Origin: an uncultured Eubacteriales bacterium
Lineage (GTDB): Bacteria; Bacillota; Clostridia; Oscillospirales; Oscillospiraceae
Reading direction: 5' to 3'
DNA: 64,000 nucleotides
NCBI GenBank assembly: GCA_900079765.1
Contig: LT599017.1
Span: 186,001-250,000 of the forward strand
Shown here: in pieces, positions 36,001 through 36,971 of the stretch
Position numbering within the stretch: the first letter of the stretch is position 1
Layout of the letters: every line of letters begins with the position of its first letter
Made by a program: the position numbers and the translations under genes
The notes under the pieces: generated by a model
What the model saw: the letters and a program-made list of their open reading frames with translations, nothing else
What the model was told of the DNA's origin: nothing
Databases searched by the model: none

Positions 36001-36971
36001 CCGCGCAGTACAACGCGGGCGATACCGTGATTGACCACAGCGAAATCATCTTCTACTACGGCACTCAGGAGAACACGAAGAACTTCCTGGAGCTGCAGGG
36101 TCAGGAGCTGGTGAACGGTGACGCCATCGACCCGAACTTCGACGGTTACCTCTACGCCCAGTTCTCCTACATGGGCTTTACCCTGCTGATCAACCTTGGC
36201 GACCTCCATGGCTCTGCGGTGGTGACAACGAGCACTAATATCACCACCACGCCCGGCCCTGACCCATTGCCCAGCGTGGTTGAACCAGAGACAGTCGAAC
36301 CTGACGAGGCGGAAACCAGCGCGCCGGGGTCTGAGATGGTTGAGACTAAGGGGACGGAGGGCGAAGTGGCCGAGCCCGAGACGGCGGAAACCGATACGGC
36401 AGAGGAGTGGACCGAGACGTCCGCAACAGCTGCCATGATCGTGCCCATGCTTACTGCCTACACCGAGGAGCCGGTTGAGCCTGAAGGGTCCACCGAGCCT
36501 GAGACACCGGTCGAGCCCGAGGAATCCGTTGGGCCTGAGACGCCGGTTGAACCCGAGACGCCGATCGAGGATCCCACCGAACCCGAGACGCCGGTTGAAC
36601 CCGAGACGCCGATCGAGGATCCTGCCGAGCCTGAGACGCCGGTTGTGCCCGAGACGCCGACCACGCCTGAGGAGACGGAAGGGCTCACGGAGGAGGAAAG
36701 GCTGCTCCAAGATCTGCTGGAAACTGCGATGGCCCAGGGCTTGAGTGCGGACTCGCCCGAGCTGCTGATGCTGGTCATGGCGACCGCGGGCAGTACCGGC
36801 AAGGTCCCGCCCGGACTGCCTACGATGCTGGACTTCAACGGTGACGGCGAGCTCTCCGGCGCGGACCGCATGCTGATGATCAACCTCCTGGGATACTCGA
36901 CGTATGGAAGCTGCTGGCGCAACAACTTCGGCGGCAGCCGCGCGGTACTGCTCACGCCCTACAATCCTTAG
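1..36971 (+). CDS. Giant RCC1-propeller / cadherin-like beta-sandwich / dockerin surface protein, 5' end outside the window
   Basis: One uninterrupted frame of at least 12,322 codons ends at TAG 36969-36971. It is open to the left edge: the eleven codons before the ATG at 36 read GASADNYKPRK, with no ribosome binding site, so 36 is not a convincing start. Residues are numbered from that ATG. Layout: about 30 RCC1 blades to residue 2600, interrupted by Ig-like inserts; beta-rich region 2700-2990; Ala-rich helical segment 2995-3160; cadherin-like beta-sandwich array 3165-11760; carboxypeptidase-regulatory-like domain 11766-11905; dockerin-like loops from 11914; Pro/Glu/Thr-rich tail about 12075-12215; isolated calcium loop 12266-12277. 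No enzyme domain, SLH repeat or sortase motif is visible. The expected mass exceeds 1.2 MDa. Secretion is inferred from the domains because the signal peptide lies upstream. It is probably a very long extracellular adhesin or matrix protein. Its own terminator separates it from gene 2. Confidence 0.95.
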   Translation, partial: GASADNYKPRKMNGFGGLDLDNVLDVAGNAVATAVLLTDGTVWTVGGNTNGELGAGYLPSELAYSTKLVRVEYSAESRDYDDKLVEREEIMGVNRIAGSGYNFAAVTEGKEVYTWGSNSSSQLGAEDWYQAIEPGGEEMYSSFPYSVKPVKVQVQMRDKDGNQVTGMGTTLSNVVDISIGGYEGNVQMLAVTMDVTYDYSNDLQTVVQRTYRSWAWGSNEEMKAGKSLAEGDELPRANEINIFGDKLTGTSLLPEGVYLKGVAAGGRHSAAFDTRGIVWTWGNNRYGELGNFEYRTVEKDMVEFESIPTLVDEAHIAIYEVTEGVDEEGEPIRIETETYDFQVKSATPAYTGIAGNVAETPSETHDIIAKYLYSFSVDKEVDEEKTLALKYEALDGDLMELSGTYLTAEDVVNHTEGSDAATKERLVGTRKQNITFSNDGLEDRIVTYDDVTLKAAADSFGPTRLVVRYVPEEGSEEGDWSMTGVALIRVLGEDRIEAVTDPVSGAATGQYEVAQEFLALPSIASGESFSMALRIDGQVYTWGNNDHGQLGNGNKTTTLTPSIVDFGFTNGEYITKIAAGANHAMALDSTGNVWVWGDNTYSQLGLGVDKNTLEYSLKPVRIDSLPGNVAITGIFASDKSSYLLDAKGTVYACGIGETFMEEGYGTTPVALSLLGRTIEISQGYALKGSGTVWELPTSSKDANIARADLGKFKDTSSKNRDIVAIAASTDHEEGIANSHLLLLDNQRRLWASGSNYYGQAGVVISANPADEHYAEQNDGADITLNQEAGTSSSQYMMPVRFETRDSNGKYVYKQVKNVTAITAGDGFSAAIAKETVTDGVTGVASDVYNLFAWGANTHGQLAQGDGVVLGEDARFPLRVEYQTGQTGASASVLAVSAGSGHLMTLKGDGYMWSAGDDTYGQLGDNLSGTISSELVMVGRQHITVVPTGLTLVQGDEVNITSGSTATISGTNVPAFQVTFEAGVNLLLKDLGSNGSATWSVTSLNTDILTVETDANGDYILHASKMGQTMLEVKVAGLSTAAYVTVRVMADPNSRTTPMVAVGLDHTLALKSDGSVWTWGDNSKGQLGRSDYADMGQVVFPHMVKQAVEDGLISLTGVDGSTSEADAYAAWLAAGAETSFLSSASWFDKDPVVFVAAGADSSYAVTLSGRAYAWGGNADTKLGIGTDDASVSVPTYMVNASGGKVTSGAMMVGVDSATTVDGVLDKAFLLVSENGKSAIYASGNTYYKADHLPTAIGDAEAVSSVSGSYVLQNDGSVWQIEGDSCKKRILGFQGKLGTSESDTELPIIKLAHGDGHLLALDINGNVWALGSDALGQGGQGNQDASHPSLTAPKKVVKGAQPGDLYLSRVQDIGAGRGFSFALTADGALYGWGDNSLGQLGVEPAVTGENATEYDAPTLVSSQGHNPLAIFNGFDQTFVMDDSGTLWGTGVNDKKQLANGTTENARGLTLVGDNTLKVTLSENYRIVNDEVELGDYKLAAGATIPSDNTLRYTLNTDAGTGDPMLNGQGKYTYIEDVNGDYYFDPTAVRVVEYGTLYLPEDVLYYMDAEFTAFCMFTGGAANNYGYVFKGNNDKTISVEAEKVTPSGGSTEYTLNYLKTEAAGTGYIQVFESSSAKKYRYIKAVVLNEVETATSGVDYENWVSAGSDPNTKPVKDDSALASPKVVTGSGFTLVLRSDNSLWAYGLNASGQLGVGKDSGGNPFLNNKDGATDLIYGLDDPAEVKAYLLTPSYGLGPEQVDSNGRSTIKFVSMAAGYDHSLAVDEDGNVWAAGSNAHGQLGLPTDQVTRFDVFVKVLDTGDLNGRHIVDVAAGEGYSLALASDGTVYAWGLNASGQLGLGYISDFVDGPANLTLTNVNQISAGRDHSLFLMADGNVYAAGSNDLRKLGTDAVSVGGFTGVPVYVTGSSMMVAVSAGDSHNLALGFGGFYSSWGAAEGGRLGYQSSNSYEGISQDSNSVNDVMDIAAGYDHSVLLDAENKVYTFGGNDYGQLGLGTMEIGKNEYTPTENKRFLEDADILVTSISAGKKYTAISDTTGLIYGMGDYAYGAYALKQNDTNADTPIIVGEKGQPTSKHIVTIIGNTTVEAEYMLSQRFNLYSDFWNTSAPTLVSQNTGIATPGSINVADRKFYVNGISYGYTHVVLSAGDQKVVYYVTVLPDGSQNAPVVSSGEAHTIALRDDGTVWTWGDNRFGQLGKNVAANPYGTTPEERKFDGLLAEGDYIVSVAAGAYHSVALSKNGVVITWGSNSKGQLGRGLNPSAEPYSADPGVVTLPGLAADDRVIKVVAGIGHTVALTYHGRLYTWGDNQYGQLGIGTSGAGSYSASPVLVTGLSKVIDISEGTRSNTIRVVRYDGTLWGWGDNLTGQINTKSNAGKYDIPTIMKLDLTVLDPGEKIIKLYDGNNFTLAMLNTGKMLSWGNNSKCQLGRATATDAEAKTPNRVVIKDNSGNPEYVVALASGSTSGMALTASKRVYSWGDGSYGRLGLGSKNDVAVPTLVQKLITPAVEDSSGAVTTPAVLEPFAAQGISASGAFGTIIAIRENDAGEKYGPLYAFGYNNYGQIGNGRLLTNLGGTGGNQQLDEEMAKTYYPVQVLGDAAGIKPTNIVLPVTGTQTVEANISKFIIVNAENSKPAEYKWTVTDEIKGGKPTGTSNTVAVVTQNEDGTFTLTGLEIGFATLVATDVETGISVSTKISVVSRDAMRIVEVYTDKTKATANAANSMQTLVNKGYLAPGEFRYENGALTLGEIPGALAQSVLNTTAEATTTNKLANAYIAYVTPAVGSNTVTVRIIPSVNSDLVTLWLPNGGGYAAVGGVKYTDSSLDETLDSSLNLTGKTYYRFDSVPADSLQKLYLRFVNEGSEVDGYSYEAWIKLILVPASSSTNAEKVYVSKQSDMDLGDAHNLPNSTKAKLQALPIYNRNADGSYKLDANGNRIQKTDADGNKLYYVVLADETGSTSETKLYLYAEAEDEASTISVLGKVVNADHLAEAKSKADVYDAAQAKYLELLVLMDAVDGAQTALSNAAADVITKHATLDYVGTTVIGADGTAAVAAYDTLRAAIANNSDAAAIAAAQLAYETALAVLSDAERAALVAAADVCTAAEAARDAAQAALIQAQQAANDAAAAESAADIAAAITAAESAMNVAKAAVDTAYEAIHADYYDAQGFSIPAAGTQTAPFTVTAQNNSKQGYMVSLYRESAVAGLGNFTATIGQGSSAATYTAVKTTGTAYDYVLVMPMDQLAASTDGITLKATAALTDLGWVKFDSTLANVWSGNQYLGSASWSFFKPSVLSGHEEDDLVQVTVKVYTTEDEVSGPFVYETYTVRLVALESGYHVMLDHEDIELHNLAVPGETSLMRYTGVVDDDAEKVTITVTSAAANSYVQLGGNGQFLPGSNERIFTLSDDITNIEADLIFAGDGYVDVPFAVRTTVNGATKTDTQYIRIYRAGADTTPESIKVYFDTDPTPGGSAQVEGSQYLLEAEYRADLGYYLVAITDESITEAAKAAITAAQSGAGVVGVYKDLADAKSAAQNYTAPHLGNPYVYDNGGSGIDLTGNKTTLYIVMAPTDDGYPCAIYTLVIAKISARIIAATAEGTYVSKQLVDHDNDPATDMVERDYSYVAAQPTDDFEGTYTVVVTYTAKGITLVLTTEDAYTGVSLTQGGSYVLPAAVTDGQGNVTYQVRLTGVKLNAAANAEQTELTLYTKAAAGGSVGTNRYKLVLRHAKAGAGLASLTDISGANEAEIYPIYKVPGQTDKYHMAVKTSTTSVTIKAVAAESRSITLISTTDGSAASYGRKNNNDTRDIAKQDVTILLDSTVKEQKVYIKVTDESGASKVYELTIVRQSSVTDADVRITNVNDQSNPKEGHEVTDYTGVPKTYIYYMDILPRSLKKTNVRVTAKDVYAKVWAGNYWFSVNDSILNNTVNYSINHPGQPLNNYPTASDWAAAVKNGYPLSDLTVALEFYNSDGTLNDLGKAMETGVYLPLYVLAEDGVTMKTVLAMLRWDQSSVAVKSITADYQWTDGQGTGQTFTAIPAEKQAAQTGDTGVVYKLQIPDTVNVLDVTVTPDNASVKYILIDHDGYKDDPASAPTTDYAINATTGARTRKGLSIPADGRRISVLVYTLSGELDASGNEKLICNQYWLDVSKLSTNSTLATTNSVTANPGEEYAHVTDHFYTNVGGSVVQNTYLVYVPNKTPSPHNTNFAFLLTAPSGQLMVQGDGSWINSGTDGLVSITNKPLVNLIDASEDAALAALGGYKFEVTVLSPFGVHEIARLKSSLDEAGLEAEYAKHIHTYTIYAVPADMDLSISMEYVRAGETTPAAITKDGSTYTVFDYNKTANAYANLFKVEGVNPNSYIELRKVNADGSVGDVVATSKNSTWKNKLELSASLGNALSTGMPMVSDGMTSYYVVVYSTEEGISDLAPKYRLNIVPMSSVTGVRVWVNYGATAEHPEGVRLEATPSADGSTFTAPIGPDTTSATVSVVPVNAYAMAGMDVNGNQRFSVTLDWASFWSNRGRPDEPGDAATVATAGGSTTLYAQVKAQDGSYYKDGSNEYGYTIILIKRNDEATIKTVENTAKPLADDYRSAYRENELGEPDDAGTVYALYLNGQYPVRDASADTRITPADGANVRVQQADGVWSDWTAVSDIAYNQLSMARGTYAVQIRSENGANIADYTLKIADRSTDVTVGFVAARGTANEYHMPYSSMNSADNSFAGVAPVSRDSLLEVIPVNGYAKVTAVYKVDASTGVKTPVALLDKNGVAYTTYRFGKVYVNVPASPDAVTYEVTLIAQDGVNTATYTVTLSRKDADVSVYSVGVEDDILYSAINDVFAFKRAESELDVGIVTNGALIISFDGYLTDYSTTLQKKYEISSDTLEGETERIAFRVKDDAFYVSDEVTPNAIKTYTIAIFRTTHDVGVGEVLVKTVIDGEEVIYAAVARKDNPTIYEVAVPDKTEDYWVEVTANNSYTDMKRTAITSFDGAAIGTEIGNPSVLGVLTTDMVDLIPSSQPSVVAFRVVSSSGLRQQNYTVNVYRLESNNVPGESTAVVPEAANTNPSGVYVDKTELAYGVVQADGYYYQVNSREQVNLTVAPYNDLARVTLTDADGNGWGVKVGGGVFEGLPVGTTYTVTILSAQGVRTIAAAERARITAGTTEAAMTEEKFVAHIKGIETANSASYPVVLDYFDSTDVSVSSVTVENPAGYNVEFKSEAQLTRLADGSEVYLVKVPDLATRAQFTLAGQNDKQVITYNVNAVSDKGVLSVVIPLTDTTDGITRVKFNVKSADGAVSKDQLLYIIRTTSFLSGVTVNGVSFQTASSYSYTLPAGVTKVRIGVTAASDLAMVQIGDNAQVRGSDKRDITVDLTAAKPSQVVLLKTYTYGETNPVTAVLTLTRADSALDVKEMFLVPSGATSSVSFTADSYGKRIAAIPAGITAASLTINTASAQHSLVLEKAGVRVGSATPADNGNGGLTYQWSLTALGDLNEYTLWVISSNGQSVSYPLTILRKQSVILATGLVADRGTEKQQTVSVTPGNYSYTINVDKSQKSITLQLTTADAYATVSSGSAQGKGMLEITQSLTGAGAAVVFTVTATDGSVGTYTVNVVQRYSSARISAVNLGGEVLTEQNGVYTSVREFTGSLPLSIAAGEEATIQVLDENGNVLGSGSGSTWSMAALALDSTKVNRFTIKVTAQDGSKVERFTLVVRRSNFAVGLDSVKVSTGLHNTANDLTADAARVFTKLQPVMDADGSATTVYEMNIGSGDTYADLMIKPVSGALKLTLGLPNLDEVSLVGGTLQHRYTWSEVPGETGHFLVDLSRLSKLKGVDFKEIYIPVLVTTSFSTDRNGAAVTKDAYTLAYTIKLVRINDKDTLQRIAVESDSASLDYTEDGVGVTGMLESIHTVVNGKDVYRVTLPAADDKADITIAATDKVAMVSVSAPGKSAADPVKGDPGVVTRTVQLDEEVTRIEFKIRAEEAALGTYRTAYLEIYRVSSDAGLKEVYASSAAGGESLKTLAVEDATVPTGYAGAYTIWLSSAEKSLDLTLTGVAAKQGALVSVAKDQGGLAGATGAWGQNSLSLISVKDGDTAAIRVKSSDGSAELDYYVTFRVVDLELGVVNVDSTDLLAQKADGTWSYFVDTVDGKDVVVYYTIVNKNQQYVSMEIVTHNTNLTNGVPDAFLSVSKLNESADEPAASMGNRVDRANQELAPATEGERSQFEVKVGAMADGELRQKTSYLRIYRMSSDTVATVTITYVDADGVTQTTKADFDLATGTYSGYVPQGVRVVDITVDGPSDLSYVRLVPGMSEAARKSYTVHDVDFTGNKLTLSVEVTAMDGTKATYALILYREDTVLDKVIVDGGDNLSPTDKTVVWYGAEVPLYEGIAASATEAMIYLEAHSDRVLVQAGQHGSVTVPDKSNSTSVWNNGGQPYALALTTSAGGTYQYTDVEILTKGAFNTNAAVLRIYQRNGNAELKHSAPITVKYIDDLGLVDSAVVYRVGTTNAYEVALPSTARLAGVTANTEHPLASVLGKVNGDPFISGDVYGAGSHTLALDLAALGIGNSIVINIRVTSTDGLTTANYTLTVRFVNVTLGKVSADDQLALPGAAAEVPLRYSVVDGKLTRYYEQMVGHIDQPEEQLKLVLDFNSEDFEVGTYPTDAQVSVKDVTADGAWGSIGQPYWHADEFKMQGVELQAFLVEVENFITLTGGQTVTYKAQSLVRIYHRSNEADTDSVRFAYGDDQEQKAMEKSTGVYQIYVPDDVEFGDLIFTAKNAGARVGLSTGVIDVDNELSLKSLTLTRGSATLEDLDITGDEPTLVYAYVLPSNYAEPAAGVGTVYKVYVTRISMGLKTADVTAWNGILSQYDTSNGLAEEDTVTVGGEDYTLYTAYVPNGDDTFLAAINAYLKLVANDEGESDGTTVTPRVKVEAALESAALRGPDTLTAPTDWPVGQSLDNTWLEQLPTGEKARVKIVVSGAIAGAEGLSRTFYLDIYKRSGDANLKDSKVTVTYPEATEPAGVKTDNVAFVYANGQWAATKYLAEDTDTFTVTAAANSGGAKVDLRVHMAGTDYSQLDFTGKKSTETATFNFMDENGVLADHVVVAVSVQASAGGVRTYYLTVQRVLKTLSQVKVDGNPVDEVEYWDMEAILSGVTGLKAGELADPSHTLTKVYVALVDPTKAIGDTYYVEATTHSTPAYVAVAETGATVQSGDFRQTTANANIIKINGTTYAKVVVRGVEIDESKRYNTEYVKMVGWNDVDTLDEVRVAYTLGGVEYTTSAHVVNGEWKVYIPNTVANLTNVYASTTEQYANVKVLSEVGPQPPAGDFTRKENTAVNVPVSTSASTNLSIWVQPTQNFYTGAAKQWNLEIIPVNLNVSLNGMAVIAGTEETAATLTATYSYSAEIAPERAETEQVAVKPVDQTADVIGAQFGYIKAPEAPTGNLAANADAVAYYKTLLALYESIIGKSYPEDYAGITWVSQNGYATYVSNLSQLPENRAPYANGDSAGLVWSDWYVYSGSDDAIWKSGRAISEGVDISDAPDAVTILKVRLGYFDDSIAADEALTYATYNLAVRRMNDTSNQLEISAGQTAGSLEVLTANGKPAVDTSTKTFTYTYDYALSRVKENSQWKSDDNKLYVSVAQMGDGELQSLTITSSYTTGGATAPSATVSNPKPGEVYALPIPASNVENSGVTKITITAKAQSGKVNVYIINVYRKSQDVGLDTSATTVAKKTYDATVSDIEWKAPGALQAYGRLPFLVSESNVYVDSATGTSYVRVRVASTLNDNGQRASTIHFLETMSTLNGTRTPALDRDGNALSGIDYIGTTADADNPDGVWVSIALGQEGNNKVGYLTFEIISEDGTASREYTFRVLVQSASGQLKSVKVAGSSAYLATEEDGTVITRDGTGLSDADKQLYYTDGNGNAILRTAYYGFVLYSDAKDSRGVKVISEAMLSTSKITGYTIAGATESINSYILTQTRKQPSELQGPFDTSKWAEWAEGADSDPDFSGWPVHNVYLQVQAEDGSWSYYVVEVRLRDDTNRNVGRVAEDGGEVTPDSPYAIWAYAIGAGGSAALPPNVTVAYEKDDSQPDGIKRDEHGKIPVSYQKNADGTPVYDLLGQYVPTSFTALLGYDVTSVEITVNAEYKYAGVAVNGYNSYAYGSNTIRITNLGMGLDRTVPFYIRSQAEMASDSTAGTAYTLYLTRTSERRDLTSVTQLADDVNKQQVISVTTSPISMTVAQTTRQVKLKLTVAGDAYFEVYAKDAGGEYTVQQWVYQEEDMSDAGNSYQQRTGYVLLSLPAGQTDTLYQVRVKNLPTDQSPKLYELVVSRRENRLQMSSIEYNQRSTTRARTGSGALATATLTPETVDGTLILRADSALNGMSIPNNAVLGNGAIQVVEQDGAYYLTTAANSSKSQLQSLTGIPIYTVDIVDTENRGRVTNATAQLVTEYVDVHGDLTMRLGYDFQSASDIDVSGLGLNQTLLYPVLVGSADRYADGLSDQVSLVLLAITKRSSIPDLDADIYVSHVRNDLTSMVPAKVDTPNTGTVSWPLITGSQIPAETTVYNYVGEVNASAAMAYITVSAGAASSIVTIFDLDGNELSHGTKTATAELTLSTVEKNYVYVQISTLDGQMRVYKVRVVRSSANTTLKLVQGTDNRTAKDLPNGTSVTGVVVGTEDESIIYRVTLPNDTASTKLYLETMDKTATIQVWMGSEQNGSWSQSYTGKYLSSDAINVNRALLTPVKVKVTAPNGLDTQIYIINLVNVPSDTRINVQVGKDSAGGYKDAVVTGQLSYAATVETSSELGAVPRYLVVPFVITATDSNTTVRLKDVEGGKYLQYEYLTANESGTDGKDYTLKMVDGAPVLVTNKTVILDSKNNPSSPSTLSGELLIDTETYTSFVLEIEVTPAGSAVSQTYTLTVYCAANDFGNLVVILQDQTLMMLDSSDTYRYVTSFDASQAVGSNILYYVGQSYTFDDGGNRVLTAEKDGILYAVQSKDIADGKVSDSLKDRTLYREVFFPLTESKVKLEATYLNLAERLENSSLSISITSGDQTRTADLNVNGPTSVVHDSVVLTGSLTTVPIKVTAGSASKTFYAAIRKVALDQRLNYIKVDGKSLDLNMIEDSEGIPQMTAMTSVYNTNRTARIEIGAAVPTSKIELIRAKFIRYAIDPVSGEYEPVKVLDENGNPVLDEDGYPTYAYVEGTYNSATGTLTVNATSLNDGENVFTLLVTPQMADIGMGTYFIIINYVNLSIALDRLVAYNGQVVEANMPATTPIPFDKTFHPSVLDYTFTYNPSTSGGELTILADATASANALLAERAQYHEKELRADGTGGYLFWFNHYYNQTSATFDEATRREMARAAVTSNWVTISPLIDAYVAAELPGLMAKEKVEVQIGTPDIDPLTGLPVAGTGPQERKAIRTITFNPLAVTDFMEIPVTLSIPYTGYTKTYSLTYHVLSSDSTLKHTTDPVTQLPNTTSYQMGVVGQAFTTYSEADGVVTYYYDVSYGTRQVDIFAIANHVHSHSSTQITFYKTVGGKEAQLASAVSSLTHTVDLSFGSNVFIVEVRSEQGTVTRYEINIFRKSADLGLDWVRLDGENVIKDSDGSYLAYVVEGMMPTITARAKDQQNGVTTISVTGIGAGSPSAPGASASYKLGSGIPAGGAESIIKVETKLVSTAQQNGTMPTTTPDPVITGSGDGPWTTTTATYQKIKNTNGEVIEGVYNVVTTVTAWKNYHLKLQVVDRATLIISMDVKEGRFETSSGNPIVAKWDDSEARDSDGGLGAYVLKVPASADDGVIRTITQLVNPTGDVDEILDQQQVQMGAFLAQFADPGVTLDHNRQQFTAPDFTDIIIPTGRNYMTVPIRVLYGFTGVPASAYELHIYRQSNAAYLTQLDLEYTDSTTGAAVVPTLTPDFYTDNLQQVYVLTVDSSITSIDFTHIKAAENATIEITLPGQPTYTYNMGPNGKATDPGIQDMPLVRGANTVTIKVTSEDGTVERTYRVVIRCKPNELVAKLRDIQLTQDGVYRDFAPVFDPDLTTYYYTVGSGAEDELRFVPVAYSADDMVTYELFRLGESIPIASGDGAVSMSALDQGGTYRLAITVRKADPNYAATEYNIFVHRNKSAISIYPDDYPLVRSITVDGSNVVRDSVAHPGDKNFYYNTTSSGSLIMAINTLPALIANGYRVNLLTVGTIEPTTGEPVREDITDTLSAVELKPTKEDNWYIIEITNGNGNSRYYSLAVYRDTMGTTDNHLSNLRVTGPTIQTMPAFDPTVSEYFAAIPADTDGKVNLYVTPVAGAENVRVRSVGGRTLYDGAAGGLVEGIKLDQGENRITITVTTSDDVTTTSAGITTTVTYYFKRVYEIDLNLGAYSEDDYVDTADIITMDYTFGGLMSPIWNSELVNYYLSYGYTVNDVSFVPTLRPEEAGRGTIMVERIDIDAATGARTRSASGPYASGDTVLVNGLTAGETELIFTVTVVADGANAGQVTTKKYKVTVHKDATGTIPPEERWGTSLEVWHAASDVPYALTPDFATDFGAYYLTIPSSESAVRVVADGTYTVTDPITGVTVNRGYDILINGASAVSGQPFTVGDLVYGDNVIVVTMKNAQGDRRTYTVVVNRKAETSTPVPDPIITALSASDQAADGEDIALIPQFDSGVHYYNLVLPYETSELYLDLTAEHAAELRVNNLTIGTSDGTTPISGQAGPIGLNVGHENNIEIVAYGVDQNGNRSETRVRTIINVVRLPEDYFPVLLDYLGVSEGTISPVFDGHIRNYFATVPYDVDELTITANGILNESVVKLVGPGFSTARLVTQDTLVRLNVGTNTFRAYIYDTRPNGNPYYIGVYSITIDRLPTTGIAMELGENVTMDSSGNQVTTPAITVTGSGGEELKLTPSFGDRDLNYYVYVGRNETKVTLSATAAHAHALLSVNGQSLNGVSATLRLVERTKSAYTVAILTLTDPASGVSQRYSILFIRDGKVQVTGEYYTTGLLSPNGTSSTITGADGAVLLPGVATGASSGERVISPDADGKVTFDLSAVYSTGYDPVTGITRGTEVTVNGRKVVMAQVGTDPLCTGTITLPMTTNEERFDIKVTVPGSTDRVQTYVLYVRDEANAAEGGDGEKITGPLLDSIVLDQHAGGSNHATDSGTFTTKYEKTTFRYEVTAAAQDGKFYVFAFATANASNPAAYIEVYDELGNRSTISNGSSAYVEMAFPAGADRTTVTFRVTAFAESGYEMVNEYYLTVYRTPEPIITNLRVNKATPLAPTFDRLIREYTTTVWKEQTGFSIEAWADYAYRGAVLSADVYLNSTLTGIPEQHLETGTPDADGRLYLKAPYAQETLPDTDVVPEFWIEVTLTYTLDGVTRTGSYVIHVIRSDVPVLFTYLEDLKAFQPEDTEQTLVKLSDPTAPDTATSNGFDSQHPYYMVVLDYRDARLWLSAEFDTAGQTATLSSAAYPSLNRNLTSGVKTALDFGNAYYDDEGFKTLLTIRVTDTASGDYADYEVLVVRGPRPDGGAGNDVLDMRAFHGKSQSEAEQMLTLNGAVLQWTDDSGADHTGFAPDVYLYTVDVPLSAEFITIRTDRSGLNADSMTLTYHGEVVSTAGYDSDEKAVGTVQLLSGEFHSYIFVTIHGLNGQDDYTYVVHVRRENRAFFEDLWVTDTNTTTDQFYFEEMWQGSQLPDGVAVPATGRGTPDKNQPNGNIYGYDSTIPEYAVMVDTLTTYITLNARTSEGHSMSISNQDGSEIYYSATGALEMSAKFYLDPSLNGVERFLFRVFNEASGEEGSYWLTVYRYTADQPLLLQTHLTGKVKTSNTQTPVDYIVNVSLYRKDDSVGFKDVMELTTPSVDASGNIVPARVSVAADATYTERFQAVIDAGLLKSVWEGQTNADGTYSIATGEQYFTTAGTYMLVFSWPGYLDSVVDNLRIHETYAQAQYALAGIILRPGDVNDDGVIDEEDVDLFELYSTAMDGIYYELAKMLLMSRVAAASANGTDPAFGVDVGGNLDLTNLIVYYDEDFDFVSAQYNAGDTVIDHSEIIFYYGTQENTKNFLELQGQELVNGDAIDPNFDGYLYAQFSYMGFTLLINLGDLHGSAVVTTSTNITTTPGPDPLPSVVEPETVEPDEAETSAPGSEMVETKGTEGEVAEPETAETDTAEEWTETSATAAMIVPMLTAYTEEPVEPEGSTEPETPVEPEESVGPETPVEPETPIEDPTEPETPVEPETPIEDPAEPETPVVPETPTTPEETEGLTEEERLLQDLLETAMAQGLSADSPELLMLVMATAGSTGKVPPGLPTMLDFNGDGELSGADRMLMINLLGYSTYGSCWRNNFGGSRAVLLTPYNP
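90..8140 (+). repeat. RCC1 blades in sets of seven, with Ig-like inserts between sets
   Basis: The blade signature is VWTWGDNxxGQLG and variants. Set A (left edge to about 900) shows four blades near 120, 330, 633 and 828. After an insert (925-1560), set B has blades near 1612, 1771, 1945, 2070, 2242, 2546 and 2729. A Big_2-like domain follows (2830-3165). Set C: 3219, 3504, 3707, 3830, 3970, 4156, 4324; insert 4420-5030. Set D: 5089, 5350, 5521, 5671, 5827, 5983, 6163; insert 6230-6530. Set E: 6589, 6763, 6943, 7105, 7279, 7456, 7690; Big_2-like domain 7850-8140. RCC1 folds as a seven-bladed propeller, so sets B-E fit four complete propellers and set A the end of a fifth. Blades near 1945, 2070, 3707, 3830 and 6163 are degenerate and were counted on spacing and flanking sequence. 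Confidence 0.85.
9018..9515 (+). other. Alanine-rich helical (coiled-coil-like) segment inside gene 1
   Basis: Residues about 2995-3160 of gene 1 are dominated by Ala with Glu, Asp, Gln and Lys and almost lack Gly and Pro. An example is AAEAARDAAQAALIQAQQAA. The segment starts near NADHLAEAKSKADVYDAAQ and ends near AIHADYYDAQ, where beta-sandwich sequence resumes. It is the only long region of the protein predicted by eye to be alpha-helical, and it lies between the propellers and the beta-sandwich array. A spacer or stalk role is inferred. FIVAR-like helical modules of surface adhesins are an alternative. Confidence 0.75.
9520..35330 (+). repeat. Array of about 64 cadherin-like beta-sandwich repeats
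   Basis: From residue about 3165 to 11760 of gene 1 a roughly 100-160-residue unit recurs. Each ends in a strand resembling YTVTVYR or LRIYRMSSD and is followed by a short Leu/Val strand such as LDKVIVDG that starts the next unit. This matches the Pfam-type cadherin-like beta-sandwich family (PF12733) common in large Firmicutes surface proteins. I counted about 64 such boundaries; the exact number depends on how degenerate units are scored. The units differ strongly in sequence and I saw no near-identical DNA copies, so the expansion looks old or diversified. The likely role is a long extended stalk, possibly with binding faces. Confidence 0.8.
35331..36010 (+). other. Carboxypeptidase-regulatory-like domain followed by dockerin-like loops (gene 1)
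   Basis: Residues about 11766-11905 have the GKVKT...GTYMLVFSWPGY pattern of carboxypeptidase-regulatory-like beta-sandwiches. They are followed at residue 11914 by a perfect dockerin-type loop, DVNDDGVIDEED, with Asp or Asn at positions 1, 3, 5 and 12. The expected second loop near residues 11963-11985 (DVGGNLDLTNLI) is degenerate and ends in Ile instead of Asp. The same domain order (regulatory-like domain, then dockerin) recurs at the end of gene 4. Dockerins bind cohesin domains in a calcium-dependent way; no partner is proven here. Confidence 0.7.
36467..36665 (+). repeat. Tandem 48-base repeat coding Pro/Glu/Thr-rich linker
   Basis: The clearest copies are 36541-36588 and 36589-36636, which match at 44 of 48 bases, including the first 34 in a row. 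Degenerate partial copies lie on both sides. Each unit encodes PETPVEPETPIEDPTE, a 16-residue period typical of extended cell-wall-spanning or linker segments. It connects the dockerin region to the C-terminal calcium loop of gene 1. Copy number may vary between strains by slippage. Confidence 0.85.
36831..36866 (+). other. Isolated C-terminal dockerin-type calcium loop (gene 1)
   Basis: Residues 12266-12277 read DFNGDGELSGAD, a canonical F-hand loop with Asp/Asn at 1, 3, 5 and Asp at 12, followed by a helix RMLMINLLG. It lies about 350 residues after the first perfect loop and 34 codons before the stop. It may be half of a second dockerin, or may pair with the upstream loop at 11914 (inference). 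Confidence 0.7.
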
